Shown piece after piece: positions 8,311-17,678 of a DNA stretch of 64,000 bases. The notes under the pieces were generated by a model, which did not search any database, had not been told where the DNA came from, and saw only the letters and a program-made list of their open reading frames with translations. A program made the translations under genes and the position numbers. The stretch is from Bacillus velezensis (lineage in GTDB: Bacteria > Bacillota > Bacilli > Bacillales > Bacillaceae), in the NCBI RefSeq assembly GCF_001461825.1, contig NZ_LLZC01000019.1, positions 372,001-436,000 on the forward strand, read 5' to 3'. Positions within the stretch are counted from its first letter, which is position 1. Each line of letters opens with the position of its first letter.

Positions 8311-9504
8311 TTATTCATACCTTAATGCTTCAATCGGATCTAAGCGTGATGCTTTGTTGGCGGGCAGCATGCCGAAAATGACACCGATCAGCATACTGAA
8401 CAGTACGCCGATACAAACCACCTGCCAGGAAACGAGCGACGGCCAGCCTGCGATAAGAGAAACGAGTGATGCTCCCCCGTAGCCGAGACCGATTCCGATT
8501 AAGCCGCCGATTAATGTAAGCACAACAGATTCAATTAAGAATTGTGTCAGAATCTGTCCTCTCGTGGCACCGAGCGATTTGCGGATGCCGATTTCTCTTG
8601 TCCGTTCCGTCACTGATACGAGCATAATATTCATGACCCCGATCCCGCCGACAATGAGAGAAATACCGGCGATCGAACCGATGATCGTCGTCATGACGGT
8701 CGTGACCTGACCGATTCCCGCCGCGATTTCTTCCATATTCATGACTTGATAGGCCTCTTTTGTACCGTGATTGTCATTTAAGAGACGGGCCGCTTCTTTT
8801 CCTGTTGTTTTGATTTGATCAGCGGACTCCGTCTGAACGGAAACGTTACTGTAGTCGTTAGTACCGAAAGACGTTTTCAGCATGTTGAACGGCACATACA
8901 TTTCACTGAGTCCTAACGATAAAAAACCGCTCTCTTCTTTCAGTACGCCGATTACTTCAACGGGCTGTCCGCCGGCCCAGACGATTTTTCCGAGCGGAGA
9001 CGTTTTCCCGAACAGCTTTTCAGCCATTTTTTTCGAGATGATTCCCGCTCTTTTCCCGGAAAGAAAATCATTGTCCGTAAATGTCCGTCCATCTTGAACG
9101 TCCAGCTTTTTTACGTCCATGTAGCCGCTGTTAATGCCGTTCAGCGTAATATCCGTGTCTTCTTCATGGTAACGGGCCGTCATGGATTTTACCGCGGAAG
9201 CGACAACCTGCTTTACGCCGTCCACTCCTTTTAATCCATTAATATCTTCTTCTGTAAAACTCGCTTCCTGTAAGGCGTTCGGATTGGCTGTTAATTCTTC
9301 ATCACTCGGAAGGTAAAACAATTCAATCGTATTGCCCGGCCCGCTGATGGATTGCTTCAGCATTTGCTCTCCGCCCTGGCCGACAGCCACAACCACGATT
9401 ACTGAACCGACGCCGATAATGATTCCGAGCATTGTCAGGATCGATCTCAGCTTGTGAGCTCTTACGGAACTGAGGGCCATCCGGAGATTTTCTAACAGGC
9501 TCAT
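8311..9504 (-). CDS. yknZ: ABC exporter permease YknZ (MacB-like)
   Basis: 397 residues with MacB/FtsX topology: one N-terminal membrane helix (about 20-43), a large extracytoplasmic domain (about 45-265), and three C-terminal helices. The loop RTREIGIRKSLGAT is the conserved cytoplasmic coupling segment of this permease class. With YknX and YknY it forms an export complex; in B. subtilis YknWXYZ protects cells against the SdpC killing peptide. Its start overlaps yknY by 4 bp. Confidence 0.92.
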   Translation of the reverse strand: MSLLENLRMALSSVRAHKLRSILTMLGIIIGVGSVIVVVAVGQGGEQMLKQSISGPGNTIELFYLPSDEELTANPNALQEASFTEEDINGLKGVDGVKQVVASAVKSMTARYHEEDTDITLNGINSGYMDVKKLDVQDGRTFTDNDFLSGKRAGIISKKMAEKLFGKTSPLGKIVWAGGQPVEVIGVLKEESGFLSLGLSEMYVPFNMLKTSFGTNDYSNVSVQTESADQIKTTGKEAARLLNDNHGTKEAYQVMNMEEIAAGIGQVTTVMTTIIGSIAGISLIVGGIGVMNIMLVSVTERTREIGIRKSLGATRGQILTQFLIESVVLTLIGGLIGIGLGYGGASLVSLIAGWPSLVSWQVVCIGVLFSMLIGVIFGMLPANKASRLDPIEALRYE

Positions 9505-10193
9505 TCCCCCACTCTCCTCTGCTCAGCATCGCGGGAAACGATCATGCCGTCACGGACGAAAACCACTCTGTTTGTACAGTCCGCCACTTCAGGCTCATGA
9601 GTCACAAGCACCACGGTCACGCCCTCTGCATTAAGCTCTGTGAACTGCTCCATAATGGAAATGCTTGTTTTCGTATCCAGCGCGCCGGTCGGTTCATCAG
9701 CTAAAATGAGCTTCGGTTCGTTCACGATGGCTCTTGCAATCGCGACACGCTGCTTCTGGCCGCCTGACAGCTCATTCGGCATGTGACGCATCCGATCCGC
9801 CAAACCGACTTTTTCCAGCGCATGCTCAGCCCGTTCCTCACGCTCTTTTTTGCCGATACCGGCGTAGATCATGGGGAGTTCGACATTTTTTCTTGCATTC
9901 AATCGCGGCAGCAGCTGAAATTGCTGAAAGACAAATCCGATTGATTTGTTCCGGACCGCCGCAAGCTCTTTTTCGGTGCATGAAGAAACATCTTCGCCCG
10001 CAAGCCTGTAACTGCCGGACGTCGGTCTGTCCAGACAGCCGATGATATTCATGATCGTAGATTTCCCCGATCCCGACGGTCCCATAATTGACACATATTC
10101 TCCTTCTTCAATCGTCAGGTCGATTGAACGGAGAACATCAAACGTCTCCTTGCCGATCTGATAGCTTTTTTTCACCTTTGAAAGCTGAATCAT
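9501..10193 (-). CDS. yknY: ABC exporter ATPase YknY
   Basis: 230 residues, a complete LolD/MacB-type ATPase: Walker A GPSGSGKST (39-47), Q-loop FVFQQFQLLPRL, signature LSGGQKQRVAIARA, Walker B LILADEPTGALD and switch His in VTHEPEVAD. It powers YknZ. The ATG directly abuts the yknX stop codon, and the 3' end overlaps yknZ, so the genes are translationally coupled. Confidence 0.94.
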   Translation of the reverse strand: MIQLSKVKKSYQIGKETFDVLRSIDLTIEEGEYVSIMGPSGSGKSTIMNIIGCLDRPTSGSYRLAGEDVSSCTEKELAAVRNKSIGFVFQQFQLLPRLNARKNVELPMIYAGIGKKEREERAEHALEKVGLADRMRHMPNELSGGQKQRVAIARAIVNEPKLILADEPTGALDTKTSISIMEQFTELNAEGVTVVLVTHEPEVADCTNRVVFVRDGMIVSRDAEQRRVGE

Positions 10194-11330
10194 CTATGCT
10201 TTCACATCCGTTCCGTCAGTCAAACCGTCAGCCGGATTCAGAATGACTTTATCATCCTTTGAAAGCCCCTCTTTTATCTCCGTAAGCTGATTTGCGGTAT
10301 CGCCGACTTTAACTTTCACGCGTTTGGCCTTCCCGTCTTTTACCGTAAAGACCCAGTGCTCATCTCCGTCTTTTTTGACCGCGGAGGACGGCAGCGTATC
10401 GGCTTTCCGTTTGTCGGTTTCAATGTTCATAATTAATTTAAACCCCGGCTTGCCCTCCGGAAGGTTTCCGATCAGCTTAACCTGAAACGGATACTGCACA
10501 GCCTGTTCCGTGCTTTCCCCCGAAGCAGCGCTTGACTTTTGATCAGGAACGAGTCCGACAGCCGCCACTCTCCCTTTCCACGTTTTACCTGGAATGGCGT
10601 CTGAGGTAATCGTAACGCTTTGTCCCTTTTTCACTTTCAGCGTGTCGTATTCGGACAAATTGCCGGCAACGATCAGGTGTTCCGGGTCTCCTATATGTAT
10701 AACCGGTTCTTGAATATCCGATTTTTTAGAAGCCGCTTCTTGATTTACCGAGATTACCGTCCCGTCCATCTCACTCTTAACATTGAGATTCGCCACTTGA
10801 TTTTCAAGAGACTGCTTTTGCAAATCAGATTGCTTTAATTCGATTTCCGCCGTTTTTTGCTGAAGCTGCAGATCAGTCCGTTCGGATTCAATTTGTTTTT
10901 TGGCTTCCGCTTCTCCAACTTGTTTTGCCAGATCTTGTTCCTTGCTGTTTAATGCTCTGAGTTTTTCTTCAACTTGTTCGATTTGCATCCGTTTTGATTG
11001 TTCTGTCAACTCATTTTGTTCTTTATCAAGATTGAGCTGCTCATTTGTATACGTGACTAACGACGACCCTTTTTTTACTTTGTCGCCTTCTTTTACTTTC
11101 ACTTTATCAAGAGTTCCTTTATCCGCTTCATAAAAAACATACTGTTCTTTAGAGAATTTAAGTGTTCCCGGAACCATAACCGTAGAGGAGATTTCTCTGT
11201 TTTCCATGGTTCCGGTTTCGATTTTTTTCCCGGCGCTGCCGCCCGCGGGAGCGGCAGACTTATAAATATTGATACCGATGAATACTGCAACAATTACGGC
11301 GATGCCGATTCCGATCCAAATTTTTTTCAT
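10194..11330 (-). CDS. yknX: Membrane fusion/adaptor protein YknX
   Basis: 378 residues from the ATG at 11330, chosen because AGGTG lies just upstream; the GTG nine bases earlier overlaps that site. A single N-terminal membrane helix (about 2-20) anchors an extracytoplasmic HlyD/MacA-like protein: beta-barrel/lipoyl halves on either side of a long coiled-coil hairpin (about 100-180, rich in Glu, Gln and Lys). It would link YknW/YknZ to substrate outside the membrane. Part of the yknWXYZ operon. Confidence 0.92.
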   Translation of the reverse strand: MKKIWIGIGIAVIVAVFIGINIYKSAAPAGGSAGKKIETGTMENREISSTVMVPGTLKFSKEQYVFYEADKGTLDKVKVKEGDKVKKGSSLVTYTNEQLNLDKEQNELTEQSKRMQIEQVEEKLRALNSKEQDLAKQVGEAEAKKQIESERTDLQLQQKTAEIELKQSDLQKQSLENQVANLNVKSEMDGTVISVNQEAASKKSDIQEPVIHIGDPEHLIVAGNLSEYDTLKVKKGQSVTITSDAIPGKTWKGRVAAVGLVPDQKSSAASGESTEQAVQYPFQVKLIGNLPEGKPGFKLIMNIETDKRKADTLPSSAVKKDGDEHWVFTVKDGKAKRVKVKVGDTANQLTEIKEGLSKDDKVILNPADGLTDGTDVKA

Positions 11331-11331
11331 G

Positions 11332-12030
11332 TTATACACCTGCTGTCACTGAACTTAACAGTCCTCCGACTGCCGAAACCAAAAGCATAATAACAAACAG
11401 GACAATCGCGGAAGTCCAGGCCGCTTTTTTCGAAATGCCGCCTGTATAGCGAAGTCCCAAAGCGAGCAGAATATAGCTCCAGATGCTGAAAATGTCGAAC
11501 GCGCTTAAAAAGACCGCAACGCCGTCTCCGGCCGGTATGATACTCGCCAAAGATGTAACGGCGTGCAGGGAGCCCGCTCCGGTAAAATAAGTGACAAGAC
11601 CGTTAATGACTAAGCCGATATTGGTAATAAATGCCGTGAACAGGCTGAGTGAGAGCATTTTTTTATAAGTTGTCACGCCGCCTGAAATTTTGACGCACAG
11701 CCAGTAAATGAGCGGAACGATAAACAGAGCGATAATGCCCCCGAAGATTCCTCCGAACATCGAGCCGAATTTAGCAATGGTTTTGGTCATTTCAATCTGA
11801 TCATCCGACAATCCGTCAAGAGATGTGCTGTTCAGCACTTCTTCATAATTCATCCCCAGTCCGCGCAAAATACTGCCGGCCGCGATGAGAATGATGACAA
11901 TCAGGAGAGGAATGCCGATGACCGGCTTTTCTTTTAATCTTTTAAACTGCACAACAGGACTTGTAATGACGCCGAAAATTGACGGCTTTTCCGTTACTGC
12001 CGTATTGCTTTTTTCCAGGTTTGGTTCCAT
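11332..12030 (-). CDS. yknW: Yip1-domain membrane protein YknW
   Basis: 232 residues with about five hydrophobic segments and a Yip1-like fold; the cytoplasmic N-terminus is charged. In B. subtilis YknW interacts with YknXYZ and is needed for assembly of this exporter and for resistance to SDP toxin. First gene of the operon, with a near-perfect SigW promoter 38 bp upstream; GGAGGC precedes the ATG. The stop codon is 1 bp from the yknX start. Confidence 0.9.
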   Translation of the reverse strand: MEPNLEKSNTAVTEKPSIFGVITSPVVQFKRLKEKPVIGIPLLIVIILIAAGSILRGLGMNYEEVLNSTSLDGLSDDQIEMTKTIAKFGSMFGGIFGGIIALFIVPLIYWLCVKISGGVTTYKKMLSLSLFTAFITNIGLVINGLVTYFTGAGSLHAVTSLASIIPAGDGVAVFLSAFDIFSIWSYILLALGLRYTGGISKKAAWTSAIVLFVIMLLVSAVGGLLSSVTAGV

Positions 12031-12067
12031 ATTGCTGATGCCTCCTATGTATTATTCTGTTTATACG

Positions 12068-12093
12068 TACGCTTTAGGCTGAGAGAAGTTTCA
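12068..12093 (-). promoter_or_regulatory. SigW promoter of yknWXYZ
   Basis: On the minus strand, TGAAAC (12088-12093), exactly 16 bp, then CGTA (12068-12071). This is the consensus for the envelope-stress sigma factor SigW, and it fits a detoxification exporter. Confidence 0.92.
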
Positions 12094-12313
12094 ATTTTTT
12101 TGCCGTTTGCGTATTTATGCTAAATTGTAACACAAATTCTCAGCTTTACGTTCCATAATTATGTAAAAAAAAGTATTGTCAGACCGGTATGACGGGAGGC
12201 TCAAAGCCTTGTGAAGGCACTGTCTTCAGCCTATTCATCTAATCAAAACCGTCTCAATCACAAATTCCTTTAAATCCCATTTAGATATTCTCTGGAATTC
12301 AGCTCCTATATAC
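12094..12313. other. Intergenic stretch upstream of the yknW promoter
   Basis: No convincing gene. A near-palindrome GTCAGACCGGTATGAC (12179-12194, one mismatched pair) and a 19-codon minus-strand frame (12179-12238) without a ribosome-binding site are the only structure I see. Confidence 0.4.
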
Positions 12314-12350
12314 AAAAAAGCCGGATGGCAATGATGCTCATCCGGCTCTT
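12314..12350 (-). terminator. Terminator of the molybdopterin operon
   Basis: AGCCGGATG/CATCCGGCT hairpin followed by TTTTTT on the minus strand, just after moaD. Confidence 0.88.
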
Positions 12351-12353
12351 TTT

Positions 12354-12587
12354 TCACCCTCCGCTTACAGGAGGGATAAAGGCAATGGTATCACCTTCTG
12401 TTACGATGCTGTTGTCTTTTACATATGTTTCATTGATTGCGATCATGGCATTGTCAATCGTCTGAAGTCCGTACCGTTCCTTTAACAGTGTTTTTACAGC
12501 AGACGCCGCCGTCTCTTTTTCTTCAAGTTCAATGACCGGTGTTCCCGCCTGCTCCGCAAGCCCGGCAAACAATAATACTTTAATCAT
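12354..12587 (-). CDS. moaD: Molybdopterin synthase small subunit MoaD
   Basis: 77 residues, ubiquitin-like, ending in the required di-glycine (PPVSGG). The C-terminal glycine is adenylated by MoeB and converted to a thiocarboxylate that donates sulfur to precursor Z inside the MoaD-MoaE synthase. Last gene of the operon; start overlaps moaE by 4 bp. Confidence 0.93.
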   Translation of the reverse strand: MIKVLLFAGLAEQAGTPVIELEEKETAASAVKTLLKERYGLQTIDNAMIAINETYVKDNSIVTEGDTIAFIPPVSGG

Positions 12588-13054
12588 CGCGATTCCCCTT
12601 TATCCAAATCCGGTTTTCCGTTCGGATAGGGCGTTGTTTCCAGCTGATCGCCTATCCATTCTTCGCCGTCTTCCCAGATTTCTTTTTTCCATATCGGCAC
12701 AATCTGTTTTATCCGTTCAATTGCATATTCATTCGCCTCATATGCCGCCTTTCTGTGCGGTGAAGACACGGCGATTACGACCGCTGCTTCTCCGATATCA
12801 AGGACGCCGACACGGTGAGTGATTGCAGCTTCGGCTCCTTCCCATTTCGCACTGATTTCATCGCCGATTTGAGAAAGCATTTGAACAGCCATCGGTTCAT
12901 ACGCTTCATATTCGAGCCGCACCGTCCGCCGCCCGGCAGTCCACTCTCTGACCGTGCCGATAAACGTTGTGATGGCGCCGGCTTCACGCTTTTCAACTTT
13001 TTTTACGATATTTTCCGCAATGATAGGTTCCCTTGTAATTTGAAAACGTTCCAT
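12584..13054 (-). CDS. moaE: Molybdopterin synthase large subunit MoaE
   Basis: 156 residues of the MoaE fold, with conserved [12 protein letters not shown], the HRVG region, and a catalytic Lys region near [11 protein letters not shown]. It pairs with MoaD to convert cyclic pyranopterin phosphate into molybdopterin. The ATG follows the mobB stop codon directly (TAAATG). Confidence 0.93.
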   Translation of the reverse strand: MERFQITREPIIAENIVKKVEKREAGAITTFIGTVREWTAGRRTVRLEYEAYEPMAVQMLSQIGDEISAKWEGAEAAITHRVGVLDIGEAAVVIAVSSPHRKAAYEANEYAIERIKQIVPIWKKEIWEDGEEWIGDQLETTPYPNGKPDLDKGESR

Positions 13055-13576
13055 TTATGCTGATTCCCCTTTCAGCTGCGAAAGCACAAACATAATGGCA
13101 GCCGGATCGTCCGCATGGAATACGGGCATGCCTGCATCTGCCGGCATATGCTCCGTATTTCTGCTGATAACCGCGATCACGCGCTCCAAATGCTTCAGCT
13201 TTTGCCAATCTTCGCTGTCTTTGATCATAATGATTTTCGGATGCGGCGCATGTTTAAATCCCTCTATAAGAAGACCGTCAATTCCCAGACATTCATACAG
13301 ACTGATCAAACCCGCCAGATCCCATTTTTTTCGCGCCGTAAGCTGCAGGACGCCGTCCCCTTCTACTGCCGTAACCGCGGCTCCGGCTTTTGAAAAACGC
13401 TCCGAGTCTTTTCCGTCAGAAAAAGGTTCCGGTTCTCCGCCATGTCCGTGATGTTTTAAACATCCAATATCGCACTCTTTCGGCGCCGCTTTCAGCACAC
13501 GTTCAATAAACGTTGTTTTACCGCTGTTTTGAAAACCTACGATCTGGACGATCGGGAAAGAATTGACCACGGCCAT
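13055..13576 (-). CDS. mobB: Molybdopterin-guanine dinucleotide biosynthesis adaptor MobB
   Basis: 173 residues; P-loop GTPase with Walker A GFQNSGKTT (14-22) and the conserved CLKHHGHG segment. It assists MobA in attaching GMP to the molybdenum cofactor. The 5' end overlaps moeA by 40 bp in another frame; GGAAGTGA precedes the ATG, so the overlap looks genuine. Confidence 0.92.
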   Translation of the reverse strand: MAVVNSFPIVQIVGFQNSGKTTFIERVLKAAPKECDIGCLKHHGHGGEPEPFSDGKDSERFSKAGAAVTAVEGDGVLQLTARKKWDLAGLISLYECLGIDGLLIEGFKHAPHPKIIMIKDSEDWQKLKHLERVIAVISRNTEHMPADAGMPVFHADDPAAIMFVLSQLKGESA

Positions 13577-14829
13577 TCACTTCCATTCTCATCACGGATG
13601 AGGAGCACGTGAACCGTCCGTCCCGCTTCATACCCCCTCGTTCCTCCCGGCAGAAGGATAAACGCGTTTGCTTCGGCTAGAGATGTGACTGAGCTTGATT
13701 TGTCGAGACCGACCGGTGACGCCATCATCTTTCCGTCCTTATGATAAACAAATGCTCTCACAAATCTCGTAAACGGATTCGGTTTCGGAAAGTCGTTTGT
13801 TAACACGGCTTCCGCCCATCCGGAATGAGGTTTTTCATTCAGAAGCCACGTCTGAATCATCGGTTTGACAAACAGGGTGAATCCGACATAACATGCGGAC
13901 GGATTGCCTGAAAGGCCGAACAGCAGCATGTCATCGGCCCGGGCGACAGTTGTCACGCTCCCCGGGCGCATTGCCACTTTGTTAAAAAGAACTTCCGCTC
14001 CGAGCTTATTATAAATGTCTGGAAGAAAATCAAAATCGCCGACTGACACGCCGCCGGTCGTGATCAGAAAATCAACTTTTTTCATAGCTTCCTTCACCGC
14101 AGCATAGCTGTCATCAAAATCATCGGAAATTTTCCCTAAGTTCAGCGGTACCGCGCCCGCTTCAATGACCTGGGCATACACCATGGCAGCGTTGCTGTTG
14201 CGGATTTTCCCCGGCTCAAGCGGATCGCTGACATGAAGAAGCTCGGTTCCCGTTGCGATAATGCCGACAACCGGCTTTCTGACCACGGGAACGGAAGCAT
14301 AGCCGAAGGTTGCTAAAAGAGCGGTTACGCCCGGCGTGATTTTCGTCCCTTTTTTTAATAGCGAGCTGCCCTTTTTCGCATCTTCTCCTTGATATGAAAT
14401 ATTATCACCCGCATGAAAAGGGCGTTTCACTGACATGTAATTCGTCCCGTTTTCAGAAAACGTTTTTGTCAGTTCAAGCATCACTACGGCATCCGCGCCT
14501 TTTGGAATCTGCGCCCCCGTCATAATGCGGACCGCTTCATAAGGCCCGAGTTCTTTTTCTGACACGGCGCCGGCTCCGATATGGTCAATGACTTCAAAGG
14601 TGACGGCATTGTCACGGGAAGCCGTTTTTGAATCGCTCGCCCTGATGGCAAACCCGTCATACGGGGAACGGTTAAAGGCCGGCACATCATGATCCGCCTT
14701 AACATCCTCCGCCAAATAGCGGTGGAGACTGTCCTCAAGCGCCACCCATTCGGTATCCCCCTGTTTTTTATACCGGCTCACCCGGCGGACTGCTTCGTCC
14801 ACCTGAATCGGCGTTCTTTTTTCAAGCAT
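13537..14829 (-). CDS. moeA: Molybdopterin molybdenumtransferase MoeA
   Basis: 430 residues, full length. Conserved family blocks are present: DVPAFNRSPYDGFAIRA, TGAQIPKGADAVV, the ITTGGVSVGD motif and GLSGNPSACYVGF. It inserts molybdate into adenylated molybdopterin. ATG with AAGGGGAGA upstream; it lies 17 bp after moeB. Confidence 0.94.
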   Translation of the reverse strand: MLEKRTPIQVDEAVRRVSRYKKQGDTEWVALEDSLHRYLAEDVKADHDVPAFNRSPYDGFAIRASDSKTASRDNAVTFEVIDHIGAGAVSEKELGPYEAVRIMTGAQIPKGADAVVMLELTKTFSENGTNYMSVKRPFHAGDNISYQGEDAKKGSSLLKKGTKITPGVTALLATFGYASVPVVRKPVVGIIATGTELLHVSDPLEPGKIRNSNAAMVYAQVIEAGAVPLNLGKISDDFDDSYAAVKEAMKKVDFLITTGGVSVGDFDFLPDIYNKLGAEVLFNKVAMRPGSVTTVARADDMLLFGLSGNPSACYVGFTLFVKPMIQTWLLNEKPHSGWAEAVLTNDFPKPNPFTRFVRAFVYHKDGKMMASPVGLDKSSSVTSLAEANAFILLPGGTRGYEAGRTVHVLLIRDENGSEWPWSILSRSSRS

Positions 14830-14846
14830 AGCAATATCTCCCCTTC

Positions 14847-15866
14847 CTACAGTCCGATCACTCTGGCCAGAACTGAATTTGCTTCTTTTATATCGTTTGT
14901 ACCGTGAATCAAAGCCCGTCCGTCCTGAAAAATAACGATTCTGAAGCGCTCATACGCCATGTGCAGCAGAAATTCATTTGCTTCCACTTTACCGATCTGC
15001 TTCAGGCGTTTGACAAGCTCTTCTTTATCCAGCCTCTTTAAGGCTTCCGATCTGATTTGAACGGTGTCTCTTCCGCACAGCACGCTTGCTTTCGGCCTGT
15101 TTTCAGGCTGCAGATACGGATATACGGGCTCCGCGCCGCAGGAAGGGCAATGATCCCGTTTGATCTGATCCACATTTATGCTCATATTGGTGTTATTCCA
15201 CACGTCAAACGTGAAAAAGCGCCGATTTACCGCTGCATGATTTCCTGTCAGCAATTTCAGCGCCTCAGCCTGCTGATAAGCGGAGACGATATGAACCGCC
15301 GGAGGTATGATACCTGCTGTATCACATGTCGCTCCGCCCACGGGCATTTGCTCAAACAGGCAGGATAAACACGGCGTAACCCCCGGAATAATCGTCATGC
15401 ACATTCCCTGACTGCTGACACAGGCACCGTAAATCCAAGGTGTTTTCGTTTTCAGCGCCAGATCATTGATGACCATTCTCGTTTCAAAATTATCTGTCGC
15501 ATCCACGATGCAATCCGCTTGTTCGATCAGCGGTTCGAGCGTTTCCGCCGTACCTTCCGCCGCGTAAGCATCGATATGTATATCACTGTTTACCGCCAAA
15601 AGACGCGCCTTGGCCGCCATTGCTTTCGGCAGGCGCTGTCTCGCGTCTTCTTCTGTATACAGCTGCTGTCTTTGTAAATTGCTCCATTCCACATAATCCC
15701 GGTCAATAATCGCCATACGGCCCGCTCCGGCTCTTGCCAAGCCCTCTGCCGCGGCTGTTCCGAGGGCTCCGGCTCCGACAATCAGGACACTGCTGTCAGC
15801 CAGCGCCTGCTGCCCTTTTTCCCCTATCGGCTTAAATCTTGTCTGCCGCGAATAGCGCTCTTCCAT
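14847..15866 (-). CDS. moeB: MoaD-adenylating enzyme MoeB (ThiF/E1-like)
   Basis: 339 residues of the ThiF/MoeB/E1 family: nucleotide-binding [17 protein letters not shown] (31-47), catalytic Asp region [11 protein letters not shown], and two CxxC zinc motifs (CLSC and CPSC). It activates the MoaD C-terminus with ATP. The last 80 or so residues resemble a truncated rhodanese-like tail, but I see no active-site Cys there. Confidence 0.9.
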   Translation of the reverse strand: MEERYSRQTRFKPIGEKGQQALADSSVLIVGAGALGTAAAEGLARAGAGRMAIIDRDYVEWSNLQRQQLYTEEDARQRLPKAMAAKARLLAVNSDIHIDAYAAEGTAETLEPLIEQADCIVDATDNFETRMVINDLALKTKTPWIYGACVSSQGMCMTIIPGVTPCLSCLFEQMPVGGATCDTAGIIPPAVHIVSAYQQAEALKLLTGNHAAVNRRFFTFDVWNNTNMSINVDQIKRDHCPSCGAEPVYPYLQPENRPKASVLCGRDTVQIRSEALKRLDKEELVKRLKQIGKVEANEFLLHMAYERFRIVIFQDGRALIHGTNDIKEANSVLARVIGL

Positions 15867-15917
15867 CTGTGTTGTCCCCTTGCATTTTTATTTCCATCAT
15901 ACCATGTTTCTTCCCGA

Positions 15918-16520
15918 TCAGTCCTGATTTGAAGACTCGACATGCGCCAAAAGTCTGGTGTAATCGTCCCGTGTGTTGATATTAGCGAACTCCTCCGGCC
16001 CGGCGCCGATGTCTTCAGCCTGCACATAACAGACAGACAGCCGTTTCAGCGTGTCTGTCATTTTCAGTTTGTTTTGTGTCAGCTGATCAAAAAGCACATC
16101 CTGCACCCGTTTATGGTAAACCGCCAAGAGGGGATGCTCTCTGTTTTCACAAACCGGTATGACAGCGTCCAGATTTCCGGTCAGCTTCATTTCAAGCGCA
16201 GCCATCGTCTTTCTTGTCACGAGCGGCGTGTCACAGGATATGACCGTGTATGTTTCGCCTTCCGTTTGTTTCATTGCCGTATATATGCCGGCCAGCGGGC
16301 CCATTCCCCGAAACCGCGGCTCATCGGCAAAAACATGCCGCTCCCTGTTTGATAAGAACTTTTTTATATGCTCAGGGCGGCTGATAATTACCGTTTCTCC
16401 GCCGCCGAAGGCTTTTTTCGCCTGTTCATAAAACATGCCGCCCTTCCACTTTGCAAAAGCTTTCGGTTCTCCGAATCTTCGGGAAGCTCCCCCCGCTAAT
16501 ATTACATTCACCCGTTTCAT
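15918..16520 (-). CDS. mobA: Molybdenum cofactor guanylyltransferase MobA
   Basis: 200 residues from the ATG at 16520, which has GGGAGAGAGA upstream; the longer frame to 16556 lacks a site. Nucleotidyltransferase signature LAGGASRRFGEPKAFAKWKG at the N-terminus and SCDTPLVT (Mg-binding Asp) in the middle. It forms molybdopterin guanine dinucleotide, used by nitrate reductase and formate dehydrogenases. First gene of mobA-moeB-moeA-mobB-moaE-moaD; moaA, moaB and moaC are not in this window. Confidence 0.9.
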   Translation of the reverse strand: MKRVNVILAGGASRRFGEPKAFAKWKGGMFYEQAKKAFGGGETVIISRPEHIKKFLSNRERHVFADEPRFRGMGPLAGIYTAMKQTEGETYTVISCDTPLVTRKTMAALEMKLTGNLDAVIPVCENREHPLLAVYHKRVQDVLFDQLTQNKLKMTDTLKRLSVCYVQAEDIGAGPEEFANINTRDDYTRLLAHVESSNQD

Positions 16521-16607
16521 GTCATCTCTCTCCCATTCTATATAAAAGCATAGCAAACGCCTCAGCCGAAATACAATATTACGGTGCTTGTCTGTTTAAA
16601 TAAGAGG

Positions 16608-16635
16608 AATAGCCGTTGTTCCTTTCCCATATTGT
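16608..16635 (+). promoter_or_regulatory. Candidate SigE promoter of yknT
   Basis: AATA (16608-16611), a 16-bp spacer, then CATATTGT (16628-16635), close to the mother-cell SigE consensus (ATA ... CATACANT). It lies 30 bp before the start codon. Confidence 0.55.
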
Positions 16636-16665
16636 AGTGTTAACATCATGAGGGAGATGGTTCTT

Positions 16666-17658
16666 ATGAAAATATCCGGTCCGTTTTTCCACGACACTTC
16701 TCAAGAGAACCTTTACTTGAAATCCGAACTTTCCAGATGCAGAAAATTAATTTCAGAATTTGAAGCAAGCTACTTCCATCAGAAAAATAATAAGCTTCAA
16801 GAGGAAAACGCCAATATTAAAGAGCGGCTTCACAAGCTTTCTGACGAATTGGAAGCCATGGCTCAAAAACACAAACAGACAAGTGACACGGAACGTTCTT
16901 TGCAGGAAATCAGAGCCGGGCTGCTCGATAAAATCGTCATTCTGCAAGAACTGCTTCAGCAGGAAACGTTTCGGCGGAAGAATGAGATGGAAGAAAAGCA
17001 CCGTCTGCATCTTACAAATGTAAAATTTGAAGAAGAAAATAAAAACTTACATACCCGCATCCGCTCACTTGAGACCGCCATTCAAACTGAACGGACTTCT
17101 CACGAAGATATGAAACAGCGTTATCATGCCGCTGCAGACGAAAATACCCGGCTCCAAACACAAATGATAGAAAAAGAATACCAGCTCAAACATATTAAAA
17201 TAGAAATTAATCATATGAGAGATCGAATACTAGAAACAAAAGAACGGCTTGTAGAAATAGAAAAAACGAAAGAAAAGTTATTTCAAGAAACCATTCTTTC
17301 GTATAAACGGCAGCTGGACGAAAGTGATGCTTGGATTGCCGGCCATTTTGCTGATATTGACAGCCGCACGGCGGAACCGGCGGAACAAGCTCTGGAAATC
17401 CCTTCTGTTTCCAAAGAGACTGTTCAGGCAGAAGACTTGCTTAAAGCCGTTACCGAACAAGTCATCTCCCTGCAAAAACAATTTGTACAATCAGAGTCCC
17501 GCGATCAGTCGTTTGATGAAAAACTGGATGCGTTGAAAGAACGTGCTGACGGCGAAAAGCCTTTCCAAAAATATGTCGTCAAGCTTGAAAAAAAGCCGGG
17601 AAAAGATGCGTCACTTCCGCAGAATAAGCGGGAAAACGCAAAAAAACTGCTTGAGTAA
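16666..17658 (+). CDS. yknT: Sporulation coiled-coil protein YknT (Cse15)
   Basis: 330 residues from the ATG at 16666, preceded by AGGGAGATGG; the ATG at 16648 has no site. Almost the whole chain from about residue 25 to 220 is predicted coiled coil, with heptads rich in Glu, Lys, Leu and Gln, followed by a less ordered acidic tail ending in a basic segment. In 168 it is a SigE-dependent sporulation gene of unknown function; the candidate SigE promoter here agrees. No signal peptide or membrane segment. Confidence 0.85.
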   Translation: MKISGPFFHDTSQENLYLKSELSRCRKLISEFEASYFHQKNNKLQEENANIKERLHKLSDELEAMAQKHKQTSDTERSLQEIRAGLLDKIVILQELLQQETFRRKNEMEEKHRLHLTNVKFEEENKNLHTRIRSLETAIQTERTSHEDMKQRYHAAADENTRLQTQMIEKEYQLKHIKIEINHMRDRILETKERLVEIEKTKEKLFQETILSYKRQLDESDAWIAGHFADIDSRTAEPAEQALEIPSVSKETVQAEDLLKAVTEQVISLQKQFVQSESRDQSFDEKLDALKERADGEKPFQKYVVKLEKKPGKDASLPQNKRENAKKLLE

Positions 17659-17672
17659 CGCAAGCAGTTTTT
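17641..17672. terminator. Bidirectional terminator between yknT and rok
   Basis: CTGCTTG/CAAGCAG stem with A and T runs on either side; the yknT stop codon is in the loop. Confidence 0.85.
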
Positions 17673-17678
17673 ACTGTT

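Noticed and set aside
12179..12238. 19-codon minus-strand frame upstream of yknW
   Set aside because: No ribosome-binding site or promoter; too short to support.
13537..13576. 40-bp moeA/mobB overlap as a possible frameshift error
   Set aside because: Both proteins are intact and of normal length, and mobB has its own ribosome-binding site; overlap is natural.
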